This document shows, piece by piece, positions 8,501 to 17,024 of a stretch of 47,464 nt of DNA. Location: positions 1 to 47,464 of the IMG/VR virus record IMGVR_UViG_3300032304_000862. One strand, written 5' to 3'. The translations under genes and the position numbers were made by a program. The stretch comes from a virus. The notes beneath the pieces were generated by a model. It ran no database searches and was not told the DNA's origin. It saw nothing but the letters and a program-made list of their open reading frames with translations. Each line of letters begins with the position of its first letter. Within the stretch, counting starts at the first letter, position 1.

Positions 8501-11500
8501 TGTTGACATTGCTAACACCGCGCCAATCCGGAGTCACAGTCATTGATGTGTTTGAAGTCACACTGGAAACCACGTGAGTCATACCACGGATGACAATCCT
8601 ATCACCTGATGCTAATTGTTCTGTGAATCGAGTGTTGTTACCTGTTATTGTGTTGGCATTTGCATTGATACTGATAGTACCTGCAATTTGGAATGTGCTG
8701 CTTCTTCTGCAAACTGCCATTCTTATACCATCATACTGGAAAAACATGCCGTTCTGATCATCAAATATACCTGCTCGAATAGTAGAACCATGCCAATTCT
8801 TTACACTCATCAAGCAAGGACTACCTAATACCGGGGTTGCACTGCCCAAGGTCTGCGTGGCTACAAAACTTAATTGTCTTTCATTGGTTATATTACTAAC
8901 TGTGTAAGTGCCATTATATCCAGGAGTAGTAACACCGCTAATTGTGATAACACCTCCGACTTGACATCCATGATCAGTATCATCATTGATTATAGTAATG
9001 ATGCTGCCTACTGCTGTGCCTGTGGCAGTAACTGAACGTATATCGTAACTAGGAGCAAATAGAGCACCAGTGTTATACATAACACCCTTGCCTGATTGAT
9101 AACGTATGTATTTTTTACTCATACGTATAGCAGTAGAACCGTGTGCTGGGCCAGCTGTGCCTAATTGCACACCGCCGTCAAATGGTCTGTGTATGAAGAA
9201 CGAATCTGGTCTACCATATACTTGTCCGACTAAAGTGTTGTCTATGGTACCAGCAGCTCTAGCTGTATAACGTAAAGTGGTCGGAGAAGGTACACTTTCT
9301 ACAAAGTAAGCACCAGCTGCTAATTGAGCATTGGCACCTGCACTTGTGATCTGTACCGTAATAGTGTTACCTGGTACAAACCCATGCGCTGTGGCAAATG
9401 TGGCTTGTATAGTAGAAATAGCTGAGAATGTAATACCGGTATTACCGCTGGCTATTTGAGCAGTAGTCGGTTCAGTGATGGTAAACGCACTGATAAAGTT
9501 TTTTGTAGGGGCTGTAATCGCTGTACCTGCCACAGTGGCAGATTGAATTACACCGCCAGGAGTCACTGTAGCCACTGTGAGTTGTGCCTGAGCATGTAGG
9601 GTAGCTACATCAAATGTGCCGCCAGCACCGCCGCTTTGTACCACTGTTAGTGTATCGCCAATAGTGTACCCGGATCCCGGACTAGTGACTGTGACTGAAG
9701 CAATGCCGCCGGAGCCATCGTCAACAATACTTACCGTGATGTTCGTGCCAGTGCCGCCCGTAGTTAATAATCCACTGGCAGTGGTATATCCCGTGCCTGC
9801 TACTATTGTGTCAGCAGTGCTGACACGACCAGCAACGCCTACAGTGATAACTTCGTTGGCTGCGTAGCCGCTGCCACCTTGGTTAATAGTAACAGCTGTG
9901 ATAATTCCAGCTGACGCAGTGGTGTTTACTGTAAGTCCTGTGCCTGAACCGCCACTGGTTGTAGGTTCTCCAGCAGCAGTCAAATATCCTGTGCCTCCTA
10001 GGGTAATTGCACCAAGTGTTGCAACCACATTTAATGGCGAGGCTGAAGTCACAGTAATGGTTGCATTGTTCGCAGGAGTAGCGCCATTTAGAGTAGCGCC
10101 TAGAATAGTTACAGTATCATTGGCTACATACCCTTCGCCCGGAGTAGTCACTGTGACACTGTACGTAGGACTTCTTGATATGCTGAATTGTGCTCCAGAA
10201 CCTGATCCAGAAGTGGCGCTTTGTGTGAGACCAGTATAGGTTTTAGTTGTGCCTACGATTGCTGAAGTCAATGCTCCACTAAGAGTAACTGTGTTGCCTG
10301 TAACATCTGTTACTCTTAATGCCTGTCCGTTACCACGATCAAACACCAGTCCGGGGCCAATGCCTGTGGTACTGGTAACATCTATGGTAGTATCACCAAT
10401 ATCAGCATTGGAAATAAGAGTAGTCGATGCTGCTGCACCGCCAGATCCTGTAACTGCTGTGATCTGTGTGCCAGCATTAACTCCAGCGCCGCTTATAGGT
10501 GCGCCGATTTGTGGATTCCCCGAACTAAATCCAATTGTTGTGCTGCTGATAGGTGTGATCAAACTGGTAGTTATGGTTCCTGAACTGCCGCTTGCTGCCA
10601 CGGCGAAACTAGGAGATCCCACAGCAGAGCCAGTGTAAAAGCCGCCTTTTCTTAACTGTGTATAGGTGCTGGCCAATACTTCGCCGTTGGTGGTTCCTAC
10701 TTTGGCTTTGGCATAATAAGATATCTGTGTTGGTGATCCTACTACCGCAACTAAAAAACTTCCTTCAGATCGACTAAAACCCTGCACACTGTTACTTAGA
10801 GCTTTAATGGTTATAGGGTCATTAACAGCTAATCCGTGAGCAGCTGTAGTAGTCACTGTGATAAGACTCGCACCTATTCCGCCGGTGCCTGAACTAGCAT
10901 CTGTGGTTACATTGGTTACAGGAATGTCAGATCCTGGTATTTCGTAGATGCTAGGGTAGTTGCGCATCAATGCAATGGCCTGCCACTTGGTAGGTTGAAG
11001 TCCATACTCAAAGTCAGCGTCCAACATGCTTTGCGGAATACCTACTTTTTGTCTTTCCATGGCATCAGTGGCTATGGAGTTCATACGCACTGTCTGTTCT
11101 TTGGCCTCAACAAAAATCTGTATGTTGTCAGTGACCATCATGGCACTGGTATCTATGTCAAGCGTTATGGTGGTGATTTTATCTACACCGTATAATGCTC
11201 CTGGAAAACTGTCATCATAATTTTCTGAATAGGTAATTTCTGCAGCTAAACTATCATCAGCAAAATTATACATGATGATATTACGCGAACTGTTAGTGAT
11301 CAGTAGTAGATCTTTGAGTTTGTAAAAGCCGGGTACTTTGACGTAACCGCGATTGCTGATCTTGGTCGGCAATCTCGAAATTCCAAATTCAATTACGTCC
11401 AGCACGATATTACTGAGTTCTTTTAACCTAGTCTGTGATGGTTGCTCTACTGTATAGGACAGATCGCGAACTTGACTAACTAGAATCTGTCTAGCTGTAA

Positions 11501-12413
11501 ATGCCACATTTGCCCAAATAAAGTTGTCTATTAGATCTCTAATAAAGGTATGTGCGTATATTTCAGGTTGACGATCACCATCTACCTGTGCAACACCGTT
11601 TTCCCAATATTTTTCTGCATTGAAATAGGTCTGTCTATTACCGCCTTTTTTCAAGTCGCTGAGATAACCTTCTAAAATGTAACTAACATCTCGTCTGCAC
11701 TTTTCTGCATTGTATGTGTAATTCGCATAAGGTGAAATATTATTATCAACATTATATTGGATATACGCAATAGTTTCTTCTTGTATAAATCGTTTGTTTG
11801 CTTCAAAAAGATAAACAGCATTGGATAGTAGGCCGCCGCCTTGACTATCGGGTGCTACTGGAGCAGGTAGTGTACTAAGTCCTACACCAATTACGTCGAT
11901 GATAATGCTGGACAGGGCAAGGAATGCAGAATATGCACCAGCTTCTGCAGTAACACCTAGTAGAACTTGAGATTCGCCTACAAGATTCAACACCGATGAA
12001 TCAGCTTCGTTGGGTAGGATTATATCATTGATCTGTGTTCTAATCGCAGTTTGCACATCAACTTCAACTGCGCCTGATACTACCTGCAACACACCATTGA
12101 TATAGTATCGTGAAGCGTTGGCATAGGTTAGAGAATTTCCGCCATAAGTAAGATCATAGATATACCCATCTAATACATATTCTATGTCTCTTTTACATTT
12201 CAATTCTCTTGTAGCATTGTAAACATAACCATACCAGAAACTGCCAGTATTAGCAACGTTGGCAGCTATTTGATCTTTGATATATTGGTTGGCTTCTTCT
12301 ATTATAAAATTCTTGTTGGAAGTGATCAACGCCACTGCGTTTGGATACTGGCCGTAGGCAGGGGGCACCACTCCAGGAAAAAATTTATAATTGCTTAACT
12401 GTTTCTTTGCCAT
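5574..12413 (-). CDS. Giant repeat-containing virion/tail-fibre protein (2279 aa)
   Basis: A Gly/Ser/Thr-rich, beta-rich structural protein. The N-terminus has two copies of a helical module (NKNFIIEEANQYI ... CKRDIEYVLDGYIYDLTYGGN at about 30-110; NKRFIQEETIAYI ... CRRDVSYILEGYLSDLKKGGN at about 205-285). The middle has several GxGY strands (EGYVANDTVTILGA, GSGYTIGDTLTV) and HG(L/F)xxGxxI modules. The C-terminal third has about five tandem repeats of some 90 aa (STSRNDFLVTQAEY ... ISSITPSYVTLSGTAYARI), one carrying an inserted domain. There is no enzymatic motif. An AAGGACAAC Shine-Dalgarno precedes the ATG. Its length and modular make-up fit a long fibre or whisker protein of marine T4-like phages; which virion part it forms is not shown. 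Confidence 0.8.
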   Translation of the reverse strand: MAKKQLSNYKFFPGVVPPAYGQYPNAVALITSNKNFIIEEANQYIKDQIAANVANTGSFWYGYVYNATRELKCKRDIEYVLDGYIYDLTYGGNSLTYANASRYYINGVLQVVSGAVEVDVQTAIRTQINDIILPNEADSSVLNLVGESQVLLGVTAEAGAYSAFLALSSIIIDVIGVGLSTLPAPVAPDSQGGGLLSNAVYLFEANKRFIQEETIAYIQYNVDNNISPYANYTYNAEKCRRDVSYILEGYLSDLKKGGNRQTYFNAEKYWENGVAQVDGDRQPEIYAHTFIRDLIDNFIWANVAFTARQILVSQVRDLSYTVEQPSQTRLKELSNIVLDVIEFGISRLPTKISNRGYVKVPGFYKLKDLLLITNSSRNIIMYNFADDSLAAEITYSENYDDSFPGALYGVDKITTITLDIDTSAMMVTDNIQIFVEAKEQTVRMNSIATDAMERQKVGIPQSMLDADFEYGLQPTKWQAIALMRNYPSIYEIPGSDIPVTNVTTDASSGTGGIGASLITVTTTAAHGLAVNDPITIKALSNSVQGFSRSEGSFLVAVVGSPTQISYYAKAKVGTTNGEVLASTYTQLRKGGFYTGSAVGSPSFAVAASGSSGTITTSLITPISSTTIGFSSGNPQIGAPISGAGVNAGTQITAVTGSGGAAASTTLISNADIGDTTIDVTSTTGIGPGLVFDRGNGQALRVTDVTGNTVTLSGALTSAIVGTTKTYTGLTQSATSGSGSGAQFSISRSPTYSVTVTTPGEGYVANDTVTILGATLNGATPANNATITVTSASPLNVVATLGAITLGGTGYLTAAGEPTTSGGSGTGLTVNTTASAGIITAVTINQGGSGYAANEVITVGVAGRVSTADTIVAGTGYTTASGLLTTGGTGTNITVSIVDDGSGGIASVTVTSPGSGYTIGDTLTVVQSGGAGGTFDVATLHAQAQLTVATVTPGGVIQSATVAGTAITAPTKNFISAFTITEPTTAQIASGNTGITFSAISTIQATFATAHGFVPGNTITVQITSAGANAQLAAGAYFVESVPSPTTLRYTARAAGTIDNTLVGQVYGRPDSFFIHRPFDGGVQLGTAGPAHGSTAIRMSKKYIRYQSGKGVMYNTGALFAPSYDIRSVTATGTAVGSIITIINDDTDHGCQVGGVITISGVTTPGYNGTYTVSNITNERQLSFVATQTLGSATPVLGSPCLMSVKNWHGSTIRAGIFDDQNGMFFQYDGIRMAVCRRSSTFQIAGTISINANANTITGNNTRFTEQLASGDRIVIRGMTHVVSSVTSNTSMTVTPDWRGVSNVNSVKITKVVDTLVPQSEWNLDTMDGSGPSGYNIDVTKMQMISIQHTWYGAGFIDFMMRGPDGNYTFVHRFRNSNVNFEAYMRTGNQPVRYEVINEGFKGRLSAAMNNSQTTIPMSADDLFWFPNSGTVYIDNELISFTGNSGSALTGCTRATTLNQFVAGSSRTFSAGTAASHVIRSGVVLVSNTVTPIISHWGSAFMIDGQFDSDRGYIFNYAATGLSASVDKVTAFLIRLAPSVSNALIGDLGERELLNRAQLLLSSLSITSDTVAGGGAIVVEGVLNPINYPINPANITWGSLITQAAGGQPSFAQVASGGSVTWSGNVTTTTSTVQGAFSTTLTSPGQAAVTNALTARSFNAITQTLTAASFGQTVSAQGFNNPQPYGNSAYVSAVSTARSDVLITNIQFDGLVNPIEVGDLIAGTGVNSTVQSVTRAYLGGAYTRIVLNNLPTVTSTPGNGQNVTLTINPAIYNRSISTTRQDFLITQSAYTALTSTLFVGDTLSGAGITGGTTISAITPSYITLAGTVYARIVMSVVGGSNSVLPTSNGSSAVTVTVTSSQAARFNTALSTSRNDFLVTQAEYEGTTIAVSDVLTAATVLTGGQTISSITPSYVTLSGTAYARIIMSANATASSTSGSGNNVSVTSTSAITAAYGSAISSTRSDFLVADSNAIGSGIAVNDVLSISSQGATLSTVAITGSAGQFSCASTYLAVGMNVVISGTFGGGGSITGYANPTTYRISVTNGSTTFTLTTTGGSAITTGAGTPTGLTYTLQTFITGGQTITSITPSYVTISTIPYTRIVMSGNANLTSGAGSANSVVVTITAALSAASYVNKNYLFFTSGSWLASNAGVSTKLATSNTQFAAGSSITAVESRTFGATTVYRVVFNQSANTTIASGATITWQFGAQYALPGEQVFSFIANPGNTERLDLDALKELTSTAIGGRGTFPNGPDVLAINVYKVAGSATPVNVILRWGEAQA
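5800..7380 (-). repeat. About five tandem ~90-aa repeats in the 2279-aa protein
   Basis: Each unit has (S/T)TxRxDFLxT, then VxDxLxxAxxxTGGxTIxxITPSYxTL, then YxRIVMS and a Gly/Ser-rich link. DNA marks of the unit recur at about 6146, 6676 and 6950. The 530-bp gap between the first two reflects an inserted domain; the normal spacing is about 275 bp. These are protein-coding repeats, probably stacked beta domains. Confidence 0.75.
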
Positions 12414-12430
12414 TTATTGTTGTCCTTGTT

Positions 12431-12907
12431 TCAACTTAGTGCCACTGAAAAAGCAATCGCTCTAGAATCTGTGTAACGTTTGTTGGTAGCATGTGTTGGT
12501 AATTGCGGAGTCTGGTTGATTACAACATTAGCATTAGCTGTGATGTTATTAGTCACAGTCAATGAAGTTAATGTGCCCACACTTGTTAAATTGGATTGAA
12601 TCACTGTTGCAGATAAATTTGGGCCAGTCAATGTTCCTGCAGCAGCAGGTACAGTTATATTTTGACTACCGTCGAAACTAACACCATTTATGAGTCGTCC
12701 AGTCTGTAAACTTGATGCAGTACCAGTGACATTGCCAGTGACATCGCCGACTAAATCTCCTGTGATGGTCCCGGAAGCTGTGATATCGCTGAAACTAGGA
12801 GATACAATCGGTTGCACTTCCCATGTTGTTCCGCTCCACTTCCATGTATCAGCTCCCACCGCTATGATGTCATTTACTGCTGGGCTGCTTGGAAAATTAA
12901 TGGCCAT
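12431..12907 (-). CDS. Small tail-fibre-like protein (158 aa)
   Basis: A 158-aa fibre-type protein. The N-terminus has FPSSPAVNDIIAVGADTWKW and GTTWEV, a short module common in phage fibres. The middle is a low-complexity beta-strand region (GDLVGDVTGNVTGTASSL) followed by NGVSFDGSQNITV, a phrase frequent in tail-fibre shafts. The C-terminus ATNKRYTDSRAIAFSVALS resembles the ends of other fibre proteins in this window. It has its own late promoter (12926-12933) and an AGGAT ribosome site. It probably forms a trimeric shaft piece together with its neighbours, but its exact role is unknown. Confidence 0.7.
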   Translation of the reverse strand: MAINFPSSPAVNDIIAVGADTWKWSGTTWEVQPIVSPSFSDITASGTITGDLVGDVTGNVTGTASSLQTGRLINGVSFDGSQNITVPAAAGTLTGPNLSATVIQSNLTSVGTLTSLTVTNNITANANVVINQTPQLPTHATNKRYTDSRAIAFSVALS

Positions 12908-12925
12908 ATATTATCCTATTATTCG

Positions 12926-12933
12926 TATTTATT
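12926..12933 (-). promoter_or_regulatory. Late promoter AATAAATA
   Basis: AATAAATA on the minus strand, 18 nt before the ATG at 12907. A short AT-rich leader with AGGAT lies between them. Confidence 0.55.
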
Positions 12934-12935
12934 GG

Positions 12936-15032
12936 TTATATCGTAGCAAAATTCTTGATTGTGATGGTGCCTACCATAGGAGCATGAGAAGCACACTGAT
13001 ATCTGTAGTTGCCGCTAATACTATCCGGAATCTTCCAATACAATGTTCCTGATGATTTTGCCTGTGCGTTTGATCCTGTACTAACTAACCCATCAGTGGC
13101 AACGTGTACTAACCCAGTGCTATAATTTGTGCCGGTGTTGTCCTGTATCAAGAAAGGGTGCCCGGCAGCTCCGGATAAATTAAATGCTATGGTAGTAGCA
13201 TTGATGGCATATATCGTAGGGTCATCTGTGGTGCCGTATTGATCAAATCTATAGGCAACAGAACCATTGGCAGTGACATTTAATCTCGTAATTGCCGGTA
13301 GATAGAACTGATCAACTGTGAGCCCTGCAGTGTAAACTTCTGTAACACTTGACAATGCAGTGGAGCCACCGCCTCCTGAATACTCTGGTATATTCAAAGT
13401 GTTGCCAATAAAAGTAGCTGCGCCACTTGAACCAGTGGTGGTTAATGTAATAGGTGATTGATAATCGGTTCCGGCTGTGGCAGCTGTGAGAGCATTTGCT
13501 CCATTGCCTTTGACAATGCCACTGATCGTTCCAATAGGTGCTTGATAGTCAGTTCCAGATACCGCGGCTGATATAGCAGTAGAGTTGCCTTTTAATAATC
13601 CAGTGATACTGGTAGCGATGGTAATTGCAGGTGTTGAACTAGCAGTAGCTACAGAGCCGGTAAATCCATTTGCAGAGACAACAGATACAGTAGTAACTGT
13701 GCCAGCGCCAGCACCGCCGGCTGTGGCGTCTGCATCATTGATCCAAGCTGAACCGTTATATTTCAATACTTGACCAAGACTTGGGGTAGTAATAGTTACA
13801 TCGGTTAATCCGTCTAAAGTAGATGCAGAAGAAATTGAAACAGTACCACCAAGGCTAACACTGGTACCATTTATTGTAATACTGCTGTTGGTCAATGCAC
13901 TATTGCCAATGTTGGTAATAGTATTCGATGCGCCACTTATGGTCTTATTGGTTAATGTCTGAGCACCTGTTAATGTACTAACCACTGTGGTATCAATGGC
14001 CAACGTAAGAGTTGATCCTGCTGATCCTGCTGATCCGCCTGTGATGCCTGTGCCGGATTGTACGCTGGCAACATAGTTGCCCGAGGTACTGGTTCCTAGA
14101 ACAATTCCGCCAACTGTTGCAGAAATAGTATTGCTTACATCATTGTAACTAAAACTAATACCAGTATGTGTACCAGTTGCAAATAACGAAGCAGCCCCGT
14201 CTTGAGCATCTTCTAGTGTAATACCGCCGCCGCCACTGCCGGTCACAGCATTTATAGTGTACACGCCATTATTGTTTGATACAGTTACGTTATTGCCAGC
14301 CAAGAGTCCAGTGACTCCGACATCCGAGAAATTGGCCAACGGAACCCAGGCACTTGCATGTGCTACATATACACGTCCGGTAGCATGCACATGAGCAAGC
14401 ATGCCATGCCATGTAGTTGGATTAGCTTCGTTGTTGAGATCAGCAAGGGTGTCCCAATGAAATCTCATATAGTTTTTCTGAGCGGTCGCACTGATCGCGC
14501 CGGTAATACTAAGTGTGCTATCAGCCCAACCAATAGTAGACAAGTCATCTACTGTTGTGCCAGCACTGGGATAGTAAGCAATTTTGCCTGCTAAACCGCT
14601 ATTCACTGTGCCACTACCACTACCGCCTCCACTACCGCCTCCAACACTAGGAGTCATGGGCTGAACCCACTGCAGGCTAGTGCCATCATTGTAATAGATA
14701 TACAATTTACCCGTGCTGGTGTTAAACCAAATGGTTCCGGCAGCAGCCGTTGGGGGAGTATCTCCTAGTACAGCACCGATTCCTGCTCCGATAAATTGGG
14801 TAGCCGTAACAGTACCTGTACCAAAATTTACGTTTTTATTAAGAGCTGCTGATGAAATATTAGAAAGATCGTCTTTGAGAAGGTTGATTCCACCAATTTC
14901 TCCAGTGTACAACCGCAGGGTACCGATGTCGTCGTCGATGAAAATTTCACCGCGATTTCCAGATCTTCTATCAAGAAAATCCGCTTCTCTGGGTATGATT
15001 CTTACTGCGTCAAGTACTGGTATCTTTGCCAT
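12936..15032 (-). CDS. Tail-fibre protein with cupredoxin-like C-terminal tip (698 aa)
   Basis: A 698-aa fibre protein. The N-terminal 75 residues (AVRIIPREADFLDRRSGNRG, then DDDIGTLRLYTGEIGG) look like the virion anchor found in marine phage fibres. A long Gly/Ser/Thr-rich shaft follows, with repeated AGTDYQ(A/S)PI and KGN motifs typical of fibre repeats. The last 80 residues resemble a cupredoxin: HPFLIQD (His625), then YRYQCASHAPMVGTITI with Cys680, His683 and Met686. The C-x2-H-x2-M spacing is that of amicyanin-type blue copper sites. It may bind copper, or only use the fold. The ATG sits 5 nt after an AATAAATA late promoter with no Shine-Dalgarno. Confidence 0.8.
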   Translation of the reverse strand: MAKIPVLDAVRIIPREADFLDRRSGNRGEIFIDDDIGTLRLYTGEIGGINLLKDDLSNISSAALNKNVNFGTGTVTATQFIGAGIGAVLGDTPPTAAAGTIWFNTSTGKLYIYYNDGTSLQWVQPMTPSVGGGSGGGSGSGTVNSGLAGKIAYYPSAGTTVDDLSTIGWADSTLSITGAISATAQKNYMRFHWDTLADLNNEANPTTWHGMLAHVHATGRVYVAHASAWVPLANFSDVGVTGLLAGNNVTVSNNNGVYTINAVTGSGGGGITLEDAQDGAASLFATGTHTGISFSYNDVSNTISATVGGIVLGTSTSGNYVASVQSGTGITGGSAGSAGSTLTLAIDTTVVSTLTGAQTLTNKTISGASNTITNIGNSALTNSSITINGTSVSLGGTVSISSASTLDGLTDVTITTPSLGQVLKYNGSAWINDADATAGGAGAGTVTTVSVVSANGFTGSVATASSTPAITIATSITGLLKGNSTAISAAVSGTDYQAPIGTISGIVKGNGANALTAATAGTDYQSPITLTTTGSSGAATFIGNTLNIPEYSGGGGSTALSSVTEVYTAGLTVDQFYLPAITRLNVTANGSVAYRFDQYGTTDDPTIYAINATTIAFNLSGAAGHPFLIQDNTGTNYSTGLVHVATDGLVSTGSNAQAKSSGTLYWKIPDSISGNYRYQCASHAPMVGTITIKNFATI

Positions 15033-15037
15033 ATTAT

Positions 15038-15045
15038 TATTTATT
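15038..15045 (-). promoter_or_regulatory. Late promoter AATAAATA for the 698-aa fibre
   Basis: AATAAATA on the minus strand, exactly 5 nt (ATAAT) before the ATG at 15032. There is no purine-rich ribosome site, so the transcript should start at or next to the ATG. It lies just past the end of the accessory operon (stop at 15050), so the fibre gene can be transcribed independently. Confidence 0.65.
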
Positions 15046-15049
15046 CAAA

Positions 15050-15919
15050 TTAGTAATAACGATCTTTAGCCAAATAATCTATGTATGTTGCGATGCCCTC
15101 ATGCACTTTGGTGAAACTTTTGACATCTACCCCTGATTTTGTTAACAATTTCGTATCAGCTAATGTATTTATTTGATACTGTTTTTTAAGATCATCGGGC
15201 ATATCTACAAATCTTTTTTTACCTTTGTTTGTATTAGCTATTACAAGATCTGCTACAGTTTCAAAGTCCATGCTGGACCCGCTGCCGAGGTCATAAATTC
15301 CGGGTTGATAATTTTCAAACATAAAATGATGTATGGTTTTTGCTATATCTTCGACCCATATAAAATCTCTAAAATAATTCTTGCTATTTTCGAATATCTT
15401 TATTTCCCCAGTTTCTTTGATTTGATCAAACCAATGTAAAATTGTAGAAGCCATTCTGCCTTTGTGATACTCGTTAGGCCCATACACATTGAACAATCGA
15501 AGGACAACTCCTTCCACTTCATTTTCACTAAGTAGTTTGCTAAATGCGTATTGATTCATCGGGCCAGAGCCGTTGCCATACACCGATGCGCTAGAAGTAA
15601 AAATAAAAGGTATTTTGCGTTGTTTACAAAATGCATTCCATTTCCTTGTAGATTTAACATTCGTTGTATAAATTGAACTCCAGTCTTTTTCTAGAGTATT
15701 GGCGTTGGCACCAATGTGTATAACTCCAGTGATATCTTCATCAATCGATTCGATGTCATCCATAGAAACAAGTTTTTTGTACTGTTTACCTATGAGATTT
15801 TTATACTGATTTTGATAAGGCAGATCGTCGACTACGATAATATCGATGACTTGTTGAGAATTTAAGTATCCTAATACCACGCTGCCAATAAATCCGCCAG
15901 CACCAGTTAGTATAATCAT
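15050..15919 (-). CDS. rfaD: ADP-L-glycero-D-manno-heptose 6-epimerase
   Basis: A 289-aa short-chain dehydrogenase/epimerase that interconverts ADP-D-glycero- and ADP-L-glycero-D-manno-heptose using NADP. It has the nucleotide loop GAGGFIG (6-12), TSSASVYG (108-115) and the YxxxK pair Tyr124/Lys128. HldD-specific signatures are FNVYGPNEYHKGRMAS, IFENSKNYFRDFIWVEDIA and the C-terminal DDLKKQYQINTLADTKLL, all closely parallel to E. coli HldD (310 aa). It is the last gene of the accessory operon and overlaps the kinase stop as ATGA, with an AGAGGAAAT ribosome site. With the next two genes it supplies the end of the ADP-heptose pathway. A general nucleotide-sugar epimerase is much less likely given these signatures. 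Confidence 0.9.
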   Translation of the reverse strand: MIILTGAGGFIGSVVLGYLNSQQVIDIIVVDDLPYQNQYKNLIGKQYKKLVSMDDIESIDEDITGVIHIGANANTLEKDWSSIYTTNVKSTRKWNAFCKQRKIPFIFTSSASVYGNGSGPMNQYAFSKLLSENEVEGVVLRLFNVYGPNEYHKGRMASTILHWFDQIKETGEIKIFENSKNYFRDFIWVEDIAKTIHHFMFENYQPGIYDLGSGSSMDFETVADLVIANTNKGKKRFVDMPDDLKKQYQINTLADTKLLTKSGVDVKSFTKVHEGIATYIDYLAKDRYY

Positions 15920-16683
15920 GTGATTTCCTCTAGTCTAGGAGCATAGACTCCAATATGTTGTACTGTGATCGACGATGCTTTGTTTGCAAACTTAACAGCA
16001 TCGGGCATGTGTCCAGTTTTCAAAAACTCATATACTAATGCTGCTAAAAATGTATCTCCAGCACCACACACATCAGTTACATCGCCTACAATTTCAGCGG
16101 CATATACCCAACCATTCCATTCTGCACCGTCGCCACCGTGTGTCACAATCAACTGTTCTGGGTCAGGTAAACTTGTTGCACGACTTTTTTCTAATGCATT
16201 AATCTTAACATAACATCCTGCTAGTCTTTCCAAGTCCGTTTTCTTTGTATCTACAAAGATGGGCACGTTGGCTACTTTAACTAGTTCTTCAATAAGTTCA
16301 TAGGTCACTGTGCCTTTGTTGTAGTCACTGATTACAATGGCATCATATCCAGGCGGTATTGCGGTTTCAAATGTGATGGGTTCGCTGGCAACATCTTTGT
16401 CCATACGCAATAATTGTTGCTTGGTACGTGCATCAATTAATCTATTCTTTTCGCTGGATTTGCCGTGTAGAAAGTTAACTGTGCATCCTAATGCTTCTAG
16501 ATTCTTACACACGTTGCCTGCCATGCCATCTTTGTGAATGGTATAGTGCGGTTCAAAGACGGGAACCGGTGCTTCGGGACTGATTCGATTTACATAACCG
16601 TAGGTGTAAATGTCGTGACAGTTGTCACCTATTAGTAATATCCTGAATTGTTTTAGTTGTTGAATAGTCGCTGACTCTGTCAT
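15916..16683 (-). CDS. rfaE1: D-glycero-beta-D-manno-heptose-7-phosphate kinase (HldE kinase-domain type)
   Basis: A 255-aa PfkB-family sugar kinase. The N-terminal ILLIGDNCHDIYTYGYVNR, then RISPEAPVPV (33-42) and MAGNVCKNLEALGC, are characteristic of the HldE/RfaE kinase domain. YDAIVISDYNKG (113-124) and the catalytic GAGD (207-210) are present. It would add the 1-phosphate to heptose 7-phosphate. The protein is shorter than the usual 315-330-aa kinase domain; the missing part lies around residues 75-105, where the segment between strands is reduced. The ATG has an AAAGGT site and lies within the 3' end of the adenylyltransferase gene (59-bp overlap). In E. coli the two domains are fused, kinase first; here they are separate and in reverse order. 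Confidence 0.87.
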   Translation of the reverse strand: MTESATIQQLKQFRILLIGDNCHDIYTYGYVNRISPEAPVPVFEPHYTIHKDGMAGNVCKNLEALGCTVNFLHGKSSEKNRLIDARTKQQLLRMDKDVASEPITFETAIPPGYDAIVISDYNKGTVTYELIEELVKVANVPIFVDTKKTDLERLAGCYVKINALEKSRATSLPDPEQLIVTHGGDGAEWNGWVYAAEIVGDVTDVCGAGDTFLAALVYEFLKTGHMPDAVKFANKASSITVQHIGVYAPRLEEIT

Positions 16684-17023
16684 AATATAATACCTTTGGT
16701 ACGTGTGCTTCGCCTACTATGCGTTGCCCACGATAGTCACTGCCTTTGACCATCACACTTGGTTTGTACAGCTTGATTAATGCTATTAGTTCTTCTTCGC
16801 TATCAAAAAATTCTACAATATCAACAGCTTTTAAATTTTGTAACATCACTCTACGATCAATCTGGGTGTTGATCGGACGGCTTTCGCCTTTTAATTCTCG
16901 AACTCTTCTGTCTGTATCGATGCATACAACAAGATAATCTCCTAGACCACGGGCTGTGTTCAACATAGCAACATGCCCAGGATGCAAAATATCAAATGTG
17001 CCGTTAACTATTATTGTAGACAT
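16625..17023 (-). CDS. rfaE2: D-glycero-beta-D-manno-heptose 1-phosphate adenylyltransferase (HldE C-domain type)
   Basis: A 132-aa cytidylyltransferase-like enzyme that joins AMP from ATP to heptose 1-phosphate. The signature GTFDILHPGH (8-17) is the HxGH nucleotide-binding motif. LKGESRPIN (about 44-52), DRRVMLQNLKAVDIV, MVKGSDYRG and the C-terminal STTKTIQDI follow E. coli HldE's second domain nearly step for step. The protein is complete for this domain. It is the first of three successive heptose genes and starts one base after the upstream oxygenase gene ends. I see no strong Shine-Dalgarno (TTGGATCA only), so translation may be coupled. Confidence 0.9.
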   Translation of the reverse strand: MSTIIVNGTFDILHPGHVAMLNTARGLGDYLVVCIDTDRRVRELKGESRPINTQIDRRVMLQNLKAVDIVEFFDSEEELIALIKLYKPSVMVKGSDYRGQRIVGEAHVPKVLYYDRVSDYSTTKTIQDITNR

Positions 17024-17024
17024 A

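Noticed and set aside
7657-10638. Plus-strand open frames of 70-129 codons inside the 2279-aa gene
   Set aside because: They are antisense to a clear repeat-coding protein, have no ribosome sites or promoters, and their predicted products are Val/Pro/Ala-rich mirror images of the Gly/Thr repeats.
16625-16683. A programmed frameshift that fuses adenylyltransferase and kinase
   Set aside because: The overlap has no obvious slippery heptamer, both parts have complete ends, and the domain order is opposite to HldE. Simple overlap with a separate start is more likely.
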